Assembly (NCBI GenBank): GCA_964250755.1
Contig: CAXUHB010000003.1
Location: forward strand, 62,001-126,000
Reading direction: 5' to 3'
DNA from: DASWOJ01 sp964250755
GTDB lineage: Bacteria > Pseudomonadota > Alphaproteobacteria > Acetobacterales > Acetobacteraceae
DNA length: 64,000 nucleotides
Shown here: positions 32,150 to 40,512 of the stretch, piece by piece
Layout: the number at the start of each line of letters is the position of its first letter
Numbering within the stretch: position 1 is the stretch's first letter
The notes under the pieces: generated by a model
What the model saw: the letters and a program-made list of their open reading frames with translations, nothing else
What the model was told of the DNA's origin: nothing
Databases searched by the model: none
Position numbers and translations under genes: made by a program

Positions 32150-33256
32150 CTACAGGAACGCTGCCAAGACCGCGCGATACACGTCCGCCAGCGCCCGCAG
32201 CTCGGCGACGGGCACGCGCTCATTCACCTGGTGCATCGTGGCGCCGACCAGGCCGAACTCGGCGACGGGGCAGTGGCGGGCGATGAAGCGGGCGTCGGAG
32301 GTGCCGCCGCCGGTGTCCAGGCGGGGGGTGCGTCCGGTGACGCTGGCGATGGCGTCGCGCAGGCGGTCCACCAGGGGGCCGGGCTGGGTCAGGAACGCCT
32401 CGCCGCTAATGGACACATCCAAGTCGAAGTGCGGGGCGTGCGGGGCGATGGCGGCGCGCAGCCAGGCGTCCAGGGCGGCGCCCGTGTGGCTGTCATTGAA
32501 GCGTATGTTCAGGCGGGCGCGGGCGGTGCCGGGGATGACGTTGGTGGCGGGGTTGCCGACGTCCACGCTGGTGACTTGCAGGCTGGACGGCTCGAACCAG
32601 TCCGTACCGGCGTCCAGCGGGGCGGCGGTCAGGGCGGCCAGGGCGCGGACCAGGCGGTGGACGGGGTTGTCAGCCCGCTGAGGATAGGCGGCGTGCCCGG
32701 CGGTGCCGTGGACGGTGAGCGTCGCGTTCAGGCTGCCGCGGCGGCCGATCTTGATGACCTCGCCGAGTTCGGCGGGATTGGTGGGTTCGCCGACCAGGCA
32801 GAAGTCCGGGATGTGGCCGTGGGCGGCCATCCAGTCCAGGACGCGGACGGTGCCGTCGGTGGCCGGGCCTTCCTCGTCCCCGGTGATGAGCAGGCTGACG
32901 CTGCCGGGGCCGGCCCAGTCTGCTGCGGCGGCGGCGAAGGCGGCGATGGCACCCTTCATGTCGCAGGCGCCGCGGCCGTATAGGGCACCGTCCCGGACCT
33001 CGCCGCCGAAGGGGTCGGCGGTCCAGCCGGCACCGTCCGCGGGCACCACGTCGGTGTGGCCGGCGAAGCAGAGGTGCGGCCCGGCGCCGCCGCGGCGGGC
33101 GAACAGGTTGGGGGTGGTGCCGAAGGGGAGGCGGGTGACGGTGAAGCCGGCCCCTTCCAGCGCCGCCGCCAGCACGTCCTGCGCGCCGCTGTCCGCAGGG
33201 GTGACGGAGTTGCAGCGGATGAGGGCCTGGGCGAGCGGGAGGGGGTCGGTGGTCAT
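32150..33256 (-). CDS. dapE: Succinyl-diaminopimelate desuccinylase
   Basis: Hydrolyses N-succinyl-LL-DAP in lysine and peptidoglycan synthesis. It is an M20 dinuclear zinc peptidase: His in FAGHTDVVPAD, bridging Asp in YGRGACDMKGA, catalytic and ligand Glu in TGDEEGPATDG, and the C-terminal GGGTSDARF. It is 368 aa. The ATG at 33256 gives the family start MTTDPLPLAQALIRCNSVTP; codons upstream to 33334 read through a REP-type repeat and are not used. It lies downstream of dapD on the same strand. Confidence 0.96.
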   Translation of the reverse strand: MTTDPLPLAQALIRCNSVTPADSGAQDVLAAALEGAGFTVTRLPFGTTPNLFARRGGAGPHLCFAGHTDVVPADGAGWTADPFGGEVRDGALYGRGACDMKGAIAAFAAAAADWAGPGSVSLLITGDEEGPATDGTVRVLDWMAAHGHIPDFCLVGEPTNPAELGEVIKIGRRGSLNATLTVHGTAGHAAYPQRADNPVHRLVRALAALTAAPLDAGTDWFEPSSLQVTSVDVGNPATNVIPGTARARLNIRFNDSHTGAALDAWLRAAIAPHAPHFDLDVSISGEAFLTQPGPLVDRLRDAIASVTGRTPRLDTGGGTSDARFIARHCPVAEFGLVGATMHQVNERVPVAELRALADVYRAVLAAFL

Positions 33257-33267
33257 GGGGCGGCCTG

Positions 33268-33308
33268 CCCCTTCTCCCTCTCCCTGCGGGAGAGGGCCGG
33301 GGTGAGGG
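33268..33308. repeat. Dispersed hairpin repeat, copy A (dapD-dapE gap)
   Basis: A 41-bp element with CTCTCCCTGCGGGAGAG at its core, a hairpin flanked by CCCCTTCTCC and CCGGGGTGAGGG. This is the 'GEG/RRERE' class of short repeat widespread in GC-rich proteobacteria. Copy B at 33386 is inverted relative to it. Confidence 0.75.
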
Positions 33309-33385
33309 AGGCCGCCAGCACGAGACTCCGGCATTGGGGCGCAAGCCGGCGCTGGACTTCGGACCGGGCGGCTCTGGTGGCTTTT

Positions 33386-33420
33386 CCCTCACCCCAACCC
33401 TCTCCCGGAGGGAGAGGGAG
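33386..33420. repeat. Dispersed hairpin repeat, copy B (inverted)
   Basis: CCCTCACCCC followed by the core CTCTCCCGGAGGGAGAG. It is the reverse-complement orientation of copy A, 77 bp away, so the pair can form one large stem. It starts 24 bp beyond the dapD stop. Confidence 0.75.
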
Positions 33421-33443
33421 CAGGCTAGCGCAGTCCTGCCGCA

Positions 33444-34277
33444 TCAGTCCCGCAGCAGGTCGTTGATGCTGGTCTTGGCGCGGGTCTGCTCGTCCACGCG
33501 CTTCACGATGACCGCGCAGGACAGCGCGGGGCCGGGGCTGCCGTCCGGCAGGGGGCGGCCCGGCAGGGTGCCGGGGACGACGACGGAGTAGGCGGGGACG
33601 CGGCCCATGAAGACCTCCCCGGTCGCGCGGTCCACGATCTTCGTGCTGGCGCTGATGAAGACGCCCATGGACAGGACGGACCCGCGCTCGACCACCACGC
33701 CCTCCACGACCTCGGACCGGGCGCCGATGAAGCAATCGTCCTCGATGATGGTGGGGTTGGCCTGCAGCGGCTCCAGCACGCCGCCCAGGCCGACGCCGCC
33801 GGACAGGTGGCAGTTGCGGCCAACTTGGGCGCAGGACCCGACCGTGACCCAGGTGTCTATCATGGTGCCGCTGTCCACGTAGGCGCCGACGTTGACGAAA
33901 GACGGCATCAGGATGACGCCCGGCGCCACGTAGGCGCTGTGGCGGACGATGCTGCCCGGCACGGCGCGGAAGCCTGCGGCGCCGAACTGGTTCTCCCCCC
34001 AGCCCTCGGTCTTGAGGCGGACCTTGTCGTAGGCGGGGGCGCCGGTGCCGGGCATGGGCTGGCTGTCGTTCAGGCGGAAGGACAGCAGGACGGCCTTCTT
34101 CAGCCACTCGTTGACGGTCCAGCCGTCCGGGCCGGGTTCGGCGACGCGCAGGGCGCCGGTGTCGAGCAGGGTCAGCGCCTCCTCGACCGCGGCGCGCTCG
34201 GGGCCGGCGGTGCCGGCGGACAGGGCGCTGCGGGCCTCCCAAAGCTGCTCGATGACGGGACGGAGGGGGTGCGGCAT
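33444..34277 (-). CDS. dapD: Tetrahydrodipicolinate N-succinyltransferase
   Basis: Transfers succinyl from succinyl-CoA to tetrahydrodipicolinate, two steps before DapE. The left-handed beta-helix hexapeptide repeats are clear (VAPGVILMPSFVNVGAYV, then MIDTWVTVGSCAQVGRN and CFIGARSEVVEGVVV). The N-terminal helical domain and the NDSQPMPGTGAPAYDKV segment are present, and the C-terminus is KTSINDLLRD. It is 277 aa, normal. It is upstream of dapE with an inverted repeat pair between them. Confidence 0.97.
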   Translation of the reverse strand: MPHPLRPVIEQLWEARSALSAGTAGPERAAVEEALTLLDTGALRVAEPGPDGWTVNEWLKKAVLLSFRLNDSQPMPGTGAPAYDKVRLKTEGWGENQFGAAGFRAVPGSIVRHSAYVAPGVILMPSFVNVGAYVDSGTMIDTWVTVGSCAQVGRNCHLSGGVGLGGVLEPLQANPTIIEDDCFIGARSEVVEGVVVERGSVLSMGVFISASTKIVDRATGEVFMGRVPAYSVVVPGTLPGRPLPDGSPGPALSCAVIVKRVDEQTRAKTSINDLLRD

Positions 34278-34422
34278 GGCGGGGAAGGTCCGGGGTGGGG
34301 TGGAAGGGGCCGGACCATGCGGGGACGTCCCCCGGGTGTCAACGCGCCCCAGCAGCGCGGCATTTTGTGACTATGATGGGGCGGTAACGGAGTTTTCACC
34401 GGCACGGAGCAGCTTGCCAGGC

Positions 34423-35847
34423 ATGGAGATCTTGGCGATGACAGCAAACGATCCGCCTGGCGCTGCGGCGGAGGGATTGCAGCAGGCGTTGCTGGACAGC
34501 CGGGAGCGTTGGCGGGAGCTGTGCTTGCTGGAGTCCGATCTCCTGTTCGAGACGGACCTGCAAGGCCGGCTGACCTTCCTTGCGCCCGACCCGGTGCTGG
34601 GGCGTCCGGCGTGCGAGTTGCTGGGGCATCCCCTTGCGGCGCTGCTGGCAGCGGAGGATGCGGCGCTGCCCGATGCGGGGCTGCCCCCGCCGATGCGCCA
34701 GCGCCCGACCTGGATGCGCCATGCGGATGGCGGCCCGCGCTGCCTGTCGCTGTCGGTCGCGGCGCGGCTGGACCCCGCCGGGGCGCTTGCGGGGGTGCGC
34801 GGCACCGGTGTTGACGTGACGGAGCGCGAGCGGCGGGACGCCGCCACCGCCGCCGTGCTGCGCCGGGCCGAGCTGATGGAGCACATCCTGGCCGGGATGC
34901 GGCGGGAGGTGCTGGCGTCCCGCATGATGGCGGCGGTGCTGCAGGAGCTGCTGCGCGCCCTGGGGGCGGAGGGGGCGGCGATCCTGGACCTGCAGCCGGA
35001 CGCAACTGAACCCGAAGGCGCGGACGGCCCCCCGGAGCCGGGGTGGCGCGTGCTCCATACGGCGGGGGCCGACGCCCGGCCCATGCTGGCCGCCGCCGCG
35101 CGGCTGCTGATCGGGGGGAACGGCGACCTCGCCGTGACCGGGATTGCGGATGGGGGTCCGGTGATGGTCTGCCCGGCCTCCACCCGCTTCGGGGACCGGG
35201 CGGGGCTGCTGGTGTGGCGGCCTGCCGGCGCCCGCGCCTGGGACGCGGACGAGCGGAGCCTGGCCACCTCCGTCACCGGCGTGGTCCGCGTGGTGCTGGA
35301 GCATGAGGCGATCCAGCGGGAGCTGGCCCGGCAGGCGCGGACCGACCCGCTGACGGGCCTGCTGAACCGCCGAGCCTTCCTGGAGGAGGCGGCGCGTCGC
35401 ATGGACCGGCTGGACCGGGAGGGGCTGCCGGGCACCTTGATCTTCCTGGACCTGGACCGCCTGAAGCAGCTGAACGACCGCTTGGGACACGAGGCCGGGG
35501 ACGCCGCGCTGGTGCTGACGGCCGGGCTGCTGCGTCGTACCTTCCGCCCGGCGGACCTGGTGGCGCGGCTGGGCGGGGACGAGTTCGCGCTGTGGCTGGA
35601 CGGCTCGGACGAGCTGACGGCGGCGGAACGGGCGGAGCGGCTGCGTACGGGCCTGCCGGCGGAGCTGGCGCACCTGACCGCCGGCGACCCCCGCGGCATG
35701 ACCCTGTCCATCGGCATCGCCAGCCGCCCCGGCGGCGGCGGGGAGGACCTGGAGTCCATGATCCAGCGCGCGGACCAGGCGATGTACGAGGTCAAGCGGC
35801 TGGGCGGCGGGCAATGGCGGGTGTCCCGCCGGGAAGCCGGGGCATGA
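34423..35847 (+). CDS. PAS-GGDEF diguanylate cyclase (474 aa)
   Basis: Probably makes cyclic di-GMP from two GTP. The N-terminal PAS-like domain (about residues 20-135) has LLFETDLQGRLTFLAPDPV and a C-cap GVDVTERERRD. A middle GAF-like region (about 160-300) follows, then GGDEF: DPLTGLLNRRAF, LDLDRLKQLND and the active site RLGGDEFALW. An inhibitory I-site RPAD sits exactly five residues before GGDEF, so product feedback is likely. No membrane helix. ATG 34423 or 34438. The stop overlaps the DUF2336 start by four bases (ATGA), so the pair is translationally coupled. Confidence 0.93.
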   Translation: MEILAMTANDPPGAAAEGLQQALLDSRERWRELCLLESDLLFETDLQGRLTFLAPDPVLGRPACELLGHPLAALLAAEDAALPDAGLPPPMRQRPTWMRHADGGPRCLSLSVAARLDPAGALAGVRGTGVDVTERERRDAATAAVLRRAELMEHILAGMRREVLASRMMAAVLQELLRALGAEGAAILDLQPDATEPEGADGPPEPGWRVLHTAGADARPMLAAAARLLIGGNGDLAVTGIADGGPVMVCPASTRFGDRAGLLVWRPAGARAWDADERSLATSVTGVVRVVLEHEAIQRELARQARTDPLTGLLNRRAFLEEAARRMDRLDREGLPGTLIFLDLDRLKQLNDRLGHEAGDAALVLTAGLLRRTFRPADLVARLGGDEFALWLDGSDELTAAERAERLRTGLPAELAHLTAGDPRGMTLSIGIASRPGGGGEDLESMIQRADQAMYEVKRLGGGQWRVSRREAGA

Positions 35848-37136
35848 GCGCCGCCGTGCCCCACGCCGGCATCTTCCACGCCGCGGGCGCCCCGGTGCTG
35901 GCCGAGTTGGCGACCGGATTGGGGGCGGGGTTCGCCTGCGCGCTGCCTGATCACCTGGGTGCCGAGGCCGCGCGGGTGCGGCTGGCGGCCAACCCCGCCA
36001 CCCCGCCGCACCTGCTGCAGCGGCTGGCTGCCGATCCCGCCGTGACCGTGCGCGCGGCGGTGGCGATGAACCGCGCGGCCTCCCCTGCCCTGCACGCGAC
36101 CCTGACCGCCGATGAGGACGAACGGGTGCGGGCGCTGCTGGCGGCCAAGGTGGCGCACCTGCTGCCGGGCCTGGCAGGGGCGGAGCAGGCGCAGGCCGCC
36201 CTGCACGTCCGCGCCACCCTGGCCGCCCTGGCGGAGGACGAGGCCGCACGCGTGCGCGCCGCCATCGCCGACGCCGTGAAGGCAATGCCGGAAGCCCCGC
36301 GCGAGCTGATCCTGCGCCTGGCGTCGGACCCCGCGCTGCCAGTGTGCGACCCGGTGATCCGGCTGTCCCCGCTGCTGACCGACGGCGACCTGCTGGCGTT
36401 GCTGGCCGCGCCGCCGCACCCCAGCGCGGGGGCATCCATCGCCAGCCGGCCCGGCTTGGCTGGGACAGTTGCGGATGCCGTGGCGGCGGGGACGGACGGT
36501 GCGGCGGTGCGGGCGCTGCTGCAGAACCGCTCCGCCATGATCCAGGAGGCGACGCTGGACGCGCTGGCCGCCCGCGCCGCCGGGCACCCGGACTGGCACG
36601 AGCCGCTGGTGCGGCGCCCGGCGCTGAGCAAGGCGGCGGCGCGGGCCTTGTCGGGCCTGGTGGCGGCGGGGCTGCTGCGCATGCTGGCCAGCCGCGCCGA
36701 CCTGGACCCGGCACTGGCGGCGGAACTCGCCCAGCAGCTGCTGACCCAGGCCGCGGAGCCATCCGGCCCGCCGGTGGCCGAAGACCCGATGCCCGCCTTG
36801 CGCCGCCTGCATGCCGCCGGGTCGCTAACGGAGGCGGCCTTGCTGGAAGCGGCGCGGGCCGGGGACGTGCGCCGAACGGCGGCGGCGCTGGCGGTGGCCA
36901 GCGGGTTGCCGCTGGCAGCGGTGGAGCGGGCGGCCCACCTCCGCAGCGCGAAGGCGCTGGTCAGCCTGGCCTGGCGCGCAGGCTTTGGCATGAGGGCAGG
37001 CATCGCCGTGCAGGCGGTGCTGGGGCAGCTTGGCCCAGGCACGCTGCTGGCCGCCCTGCCCGGTGGCGGCTTTCCACTGACAGAGGCTGAGATGGGTTGG
37101 CAGATCGAGGTGCTGGGGTCCGGGGCGCGGCCCTGA
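35844..37136 (+). CDS. DUF2336 domain protein (430 aa)
   Basis: An all-helical, HEAT-like repeat protein of the alphaproteobacterial DUF2336 family. Repeats include ARVRLAANPATPPHLLQRLA, VRAAVAMNRAASPALHATL and LRLASDPALPVCDPVIR, with the domain core near SPLLTDGDLLALL. Cytosolic, no signal. The 4-bp coupling to a diguanylate cyclase suggests the two act together in a signalling complex (inference). The family has no established biochemical function. Confidence 0.85.
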   Translation: MSAAVPHAGIFHAAGAPVLAELATGLGAGFACALPDHLGAEAARVRLAANPATPPHLLQRLAADPAVTVRAAVAMNRAASPALHATLTADEDERVRALLAAKVAHLLPGLAGAEQAQAALHVRATLAALAEDEAARVRAAIADAVKAMPEAPRELILRLASDPALPVCDPVIRLSPLLTDGDLLALLAAPPHPSAGASIASRPGLAGTVADAVAAGTDGAAVRALLQNRSAMIQEATLDALAARAAGHPDWHEPLVRRPALSKAAARALSGLVAAGLLRMLASRADLDPALAAELAQQLLTQAAEPSGPPVAEDPMPALRRLHAAGSLTEAALLEAARAGDVRRTAAALAVASGLPLAAVERAAHLRSAKALVSLAWRAGFGMRAGIAVQAVLGQLGPGTLLAALPGGGFPLTEAEMGWQIEVLGSGARP

Positions 37137-37543
37137 TTGGAGGAACAGGCGGCTTACGCCAACTTCCGTAAGTCCTGATCTTGCCCGGCTATGGACGGGG
37201 TAGGGCGCATAAGCGCAGCGTCATCCGCCGCAAGGGGTAGCTGGCCCGTGGCGGAAGGCGCTGACGCTGTTCCGCCCTACACTCAATGAGATGCCGCGGG
37301 TTGGAACTTTTGACGGTCAGTGTACTACCAGCCGGCCTTTGCTCTGACCCCTTCCGCCATCGCGAAGCTCGTTAGAGCCGTGGCAATCCAAGGGCCGCAA
37401 GGGCAGGCAGTGCCATGCGGACGGCCGCAGATTGCCACGCTGGTGCGCGGCTGGCGATGGCTGGCCAAGGCTCTGGACAGCTGGCATCAGCCCGTCAGCC
37501 GCCCGATGCTTGACCCCCCGCGGGCCGATGCTACCTACCCTGC
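37137..37543. other. Non-coding gap with a REP-like half element
   Basis: No gene is seen in these 407 bases between the DUF2336 gene and the reductase. The middle holds AT-richer sequence and a half REP-like repeat at 37358-37400. Shadow frames here are not supported by any family. Confidence 0.5.
37358..37400. repeat. Half-copy of the REP-like repeat (left half)
   Basis: The stretch from CATCGCGAAGC through GCCGTGGCAATCCAAGGG follows the left half of the complete element (CATTGCGAGGC ... GCCGTGGCAATCCAGGG) with about one change in five. The right half is not evident nearby. Confidence 0.55.
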
Positions 37544-38623
37544 ATGACATCATACACAGAGACCGACGTGGCCATCATCGGCGCTGGCCCCGTCGGGCTG
37601 TTCGCCGCGTTCGAGTGCGGCATGTTGAAGCTGCGCTCCACCTTGATTGACGCGCTGGGCGAAGTCGGCGGGCAATGCACGGCGCTGTATCCCGAGAAGC
37701 CGATCTACGACATCCCCGCCCACCCCGGCATCCCTGCGGGCCAACTGATCGAGAACCTGGAGCGGCAGATCGCGCCCTTCGACGTGCCGCGGCTGCTGGG
37801 GCGCCGGGTGGACGCGCTGCACGGCCAGGCCGGGGCGTTCAGCCTGCGCACGGACGCAGGGGACGAGATCAGGTGCAAGGCCGTCGTCCTGGCGGCGGGC
37901 GCCGGGGCGTTCGGGCCGAACCGTCCGCCGCTGGCCGGGCTGGACGCCTATGAGGCCACGGGCGCCGTGCGCTACGCCTGCCGGCGGCGGGAGGACTTCC
38001 GGGACCAGCACGTCGTGATCGCCGGCGGCGGGGACAGCGCGGTGGACTGGGCGCTGTCGCTGAAGGACGTGGCGGCCAAGGTGTATGTCATTCACCGCCG
38101 CCCCAAGTTCCGCGCCGCGCCCGAGAGCGCCGCGCAGCTTGACGCCGCGGCGGCGCGCGGCGAGGTGGAGATGGTCATCCCCTACCAGCTCCATGCCCTG
38201 CACGGCAGGGAGGGCGTGCTGGAGTCCGTGGAGGTCAGCACCATCGGCGGCGATGGGACCCGGCACCTGCCCGCCACGCACCTGCTGCCGTTCTTTGGCC
38301 TCAGCATGGACCTTGGCCCCATTGCCGCCTGGGGGCTGGACCAGGCGAATCACCATGTGAAGGTGACGGCGGCGACCTGCGAGACCTCGACGCCCGGCGT
38401 CTTCGCCATCGGCGACGTGGCGACCTACCCCGGCAAGCTCAAGCTGATCCTGCAGGGCTTCAGCGAGGGGGCGATGGCGGCGCACGCCATCCACCCCATC
38501 GTGCATCCCGACACGGCGCTGCACTTCGAGTACTCGACCACCAAGGGCGTGCCGGCGGGAAGCCTGCCGGTGGCGGGCGTGCCGGAAGGGGTTGCGCCCG
38601 AGGGGGGCGTGCCAGCGGCCTGA
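37544..38623 (+). CDS. Ferredoxin/flavodoxin--NADP+ reductase, TrxR-like type (359 aa)
   Basis: A homodimeric FNR of the thioredoxin-reductase-like class. The FAD site is IIGAGPVGLFAAFECG, with GEVGGQCTALYPEKPIYDIP typical of this FNR group. The NADP site is VVIAGGGDSAVDWAL and the C-terminal FAD loop is GVFAIGDVATYPGK. There is no CxxC, as expected for FNR rather than TrxR. It probably supplies electrons to ferredoxin-dependent enzymes, possibly the P450s here (inference). The C-terminal 20 residues are a Pro/Gly/Val repeat extension. Confidence 0.92.
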   Translation: MTSYTETDVAIIGAGPVGLFAAFECGMLKLRSTLIDALGEVGGQCTALYPEKPIYDIPAHPGIPAGQLIENLERQIAPFDVPRLLGRRVDALHGQAGAFSLRTDAGDEIRCKAVVLAAGAGAFGPNRPPLAGLDAYEATGAVRYACRRREDFRDQHVVIAGGGDSAVDWALSLKDVAAKVYVIHRRPKFRAAPESAAQLDAAAARGEVEMVIPYQLHALHGREGVLESVEVSTIGGDGTRHLPATHLLPFFGLSMDLGPIAAWGLDQANHHVKVTAATCETSTPGVFAIGDVATYPGKLKLILQGFSEGAMAAHAIHPIVHPDTALHFEYSTTKGVPAGSLPVAGVPEGVAPEGGVPAA

Positions 38624-38665
38624 ACCCCTGCTACAGCGGCGGTTGCAACCAGAACGAGGCCCCGC

Positions 38666-39664
38666 ATGTCACGCCTGCTGAAGGTCGCGGTCCAGATGGA
38701 CCCGCTGGAGTCCGTCAACATCAACGGGGACAGCACCTTTGCCTTGATGCTGGAAGCCCAGCGCCGCGGCCATGCGCTGTGGCACTACGACGTGCGTGGC
38801 ATGAGCCTGCACGAGGGCACGTCCACCCCGGACGGCCAGCGCACCGAGCGGCTGATGGCCCGCGCCCGGCCCGTCCACGTGCAGCGCGTGGCGGGGGACC
38901 ACTACCGCTTCGACGGCGAGGTGGTGCTGGACCTGGCGACGATGGACACCGTGCTGATGCGGCAGGACCCGCCGTTCGACATGGCCTACATCACCGCGAC
39001 GCACATGCTGGAGCACATCCATCCCCGCACGCTGGTGGTGAACGATCCCAAGTGGGTGCGGGACAGCCCGGAGAAGCTGCTGGTGACGCACTTTCCGGAC
39101 CTGATGCCGCCGACGCTGATCACCTGGGACGCTGACGCCATACGCGCCTTCCGGGCGCAGCACCGGGACATCATCGTGAAGCCGCTGTTCGGCAACGGCG
39201 GCGCCGGGGTGTTCCGCATCCGGGAGGACGACGAGAACCTGGCGAGCCTGCTGGAGATGCACTTCGCGCGGTCCCGCGAACCCCTGATGATCCAGCGCTA
39301 CGAACCGGCGGTGCGCCGGGGCGACAAGCGGGTGATCCTGATTGACGGGGAGCTTGCGGGCGCGGTGAACCGGGTGCCGGCAGCAGGCGAGTCCCGGTCC
39401 AACATGCACGTGGGCGGACGCCCGGAGCAGACGGGGCTGACGGAGCGGGAGAGGGAGATCTGCCGCCGCATCGGGCCATACCTGCGGGACCACGGGCTGA
39501 TCTTCGTCGGCATTGACGTGATCGGGGACTACCTGACGGAGATCAACGTGACCTCTCCGACGGGCTTGCAGGAGATTGCGCGCTTCGATGGCGTGGACCT
39601 GGCAGCGGCGATCTGGGACAGCATCGAGCGCAAAGTCGAAGCACAAGCGTCCGGGGCGGCGTAA
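38666..39664 (+). CDS. gshB: Glutathione synthetase
   Basis: Joins gamma-glutamylcysteine and glycine with ATP (ATP-grasp). It is 332 aa. Markers are VNINGDSTFALMLEAQRRGH, MRQDPPFDMAYITATH, the grasp loop IVKPLFGNGGAGVFRI, and the metal/ATP end GIDVIGDYLTEINVTSPTG. It starts MSRLLKVAVQMDPLE with GAGG upstream. It is followed after three bases by the small lipoprotein gene. Confidence 0.97.
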   Translation: MSRLLKVAVQMDPLESVNINGDSTFALMLEAQRRGHALWHYDVRGMSLHEGTSTPDGQRTERLMARARPVHVQRVAGDHYRFDGEVVLDLATMDTVLMRQDPPFDMAYITATHMLEHIHPRTLVVNDPKWVRDSPEKLLVTHFPDLMPPTLITWDADAIRAFRAQHRDIIVKPLFGNGGAGVFRIREDDENLASLLEMHFARSREPLMIQRYEPAVRRGDKRVILIDGELAGAVNRVPAAGESRSNMHVGGRPEQTGLTEREREICRRIGPYLRDHGLIFVGIDVIGDYLTEINVTSPTGLQEIARFDGVDLAAAIWDSIERKVEAQASGAA

Positions 39665-39667
39665 CGG

Positions 39668-40030
39668 GTGCGCCCCGCCTTGGTTCTGGCCCTGGCCGCC
39701 GGGCTGCTGGCGGGATGCGCGGACGCCGGGTTGCCGGGCGCGCGGGCGCGGGTGGAGGTGGTGGACGGCGTGGTGCTGCCGGGCTGGCCGCGGGCGGTGG
39801 AGCGGCACATCGCCCGGGCCTGCCATCCCGGCCCCGGCCCGGCGGGCGGCGTGCTGATGGACGTGGTGGTGGATCCCATCGGCAGCGTGCGGGTGGCCGG
39901 GCCGGCGATGCCGCGGGAGGCCGGGGCGTTCAGCGCGCGGATGGCGTATGAGATGCTGGCATCCAACTGCGGGCGGTTCTCCCCGCCGGAGACGCCGGTG
40001 CGGGCGCTGATGCGGGTGTTCCCGACGTAG
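39668..40030 (+). CDS. Small lipoprotein of unknown function (120 aa)
   Basis: A GTG start (39668) three bases after gshB gives a lipoprotein signal (MRPALVLALAAGLLAGC) with lipobox LAGC, so Cys17 would be lipidated. The rest has one further Cys pair candidate (HIARACHPG and LASNCGRF) and TonB/energy-transducing-like phrasing (VLMDVVVDPIGSVRVAG, then PETPVRALMRVFP), suggesting a small beta-strand domain. No family is recognised with confidence. Probably co-transcribed with gshB. Confidence 0.7.
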   Translation: MRPALVLALAAGLLAGCADAGLPGARARVEVVDGVVLPGWPRAVERHIARACHPGPGPAGGVLMDVVVDPIGSVRVAGPAMPREAGAFSARMAYEMLASNCGRFSPPETPVRALMRVFPT

Positions 40031-40125
40031 GAGGGTGCTCCGGGCCGGGCGCCGCGGGACGGCCGGTGCGGCAGCGCGGCCGACCTGAAACCCCGCCGCT
40101 TGGTCCAGGGCGTCTGCGCAATCTT

Positions 40126-40512
40126 CTTGCAACGGCGGCACGGGCGATCCATATTGCCGATGCTATCCTGAAGCAGGTTGAGGCCTGTGCCGCCCGTGCA
40201 AGATGCCGGGCACCGCGCGACGCCTCCCACCCCTCCCAAGATCGGCTGCGCCGGGCACCTTCGTGCCGGCGTCTCCTGCGGCCCAATACCGGGCGGCGGG
40301 CCCACCCCAGCCCGAGCCGGCACCTGCCGGTCCTGGGCAAGCCATGATGAGTGTTTATGTCACGACTTCAAAACGTTTCCGCGCTTCCCGACACCCGCGC
40401 GCTGCCCGACTTGATTGCTGCGGCCCATCAAGACGAGACCCGGCGCGAGCCGATGATTCCCCCTTTCACCAAGGCCGAGCTGCGGCAGATGATCCTGGAG
40501 ATCATGGGCTGA
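40126..40512. repeat. Duplicated ~390-bp module, copy 1
   Basis: It aligns end to end with 46730-47143. Shared landmarks in order are CTTGCAACG; GCTATCCTGAAGCAGGTTGA (copy 2: GCCATCATGAAGCGGGTTGA); GATGCCGGGC/GTTGCCGGGC; TCGTGCC; CTGGGC-x-x-GCCATGA; then the small-protein ORF. A 9-bp inverted repeat GCACGGGCG (40138-40146)/CGCCCGTGC (40191-40199) lies at its start. The copies flank the rhodopsin/GTPase island. Confidence 0.75.
40357..40512 (+). CDS. Small protein of an unrecognised family, copy 1 (51 aa)
   Basis: It opens MSRLQNVSALPDTRALPDLI and ends PPFTKAELRQMILEIMG. Its partner at 46982 shares MSRLQ-x-VS at the start, L-P-x-L-[IV]-A-A in the middle and PFTKA-x-LR-x-MI-x-EI-x-G at the end, with a variable centre. 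Conservation at both protein ends, against diverged DNA, suggests the frame is real. There is no signal peptide or Cys; the C-terminus should be an amphipathic helix. The start lies 13 bp after the stop of an upstream conserved frame. Function unknown. Confidence 0.6.
   Translation: MSRLQNVSALPDTRALPDLIAAAHQDETRREPMIPPFTKAELRQMILEIMG

Noticed and set aside
31855..32223. N-terminal extension of the family-5 binding protein
   Set aside because: The added residues are a translation of the REP-like element (EERSDAAIQG signature), and the signal peptide and ribosome site fix the start at 31854.
34371..36812. Long minus-strand frame across the GGDEF and DUF2336 genes
   Set aside because: It is antisense to two well-supported genes and encodes Arg/Ser/Ala-rich low-complexity sequence.
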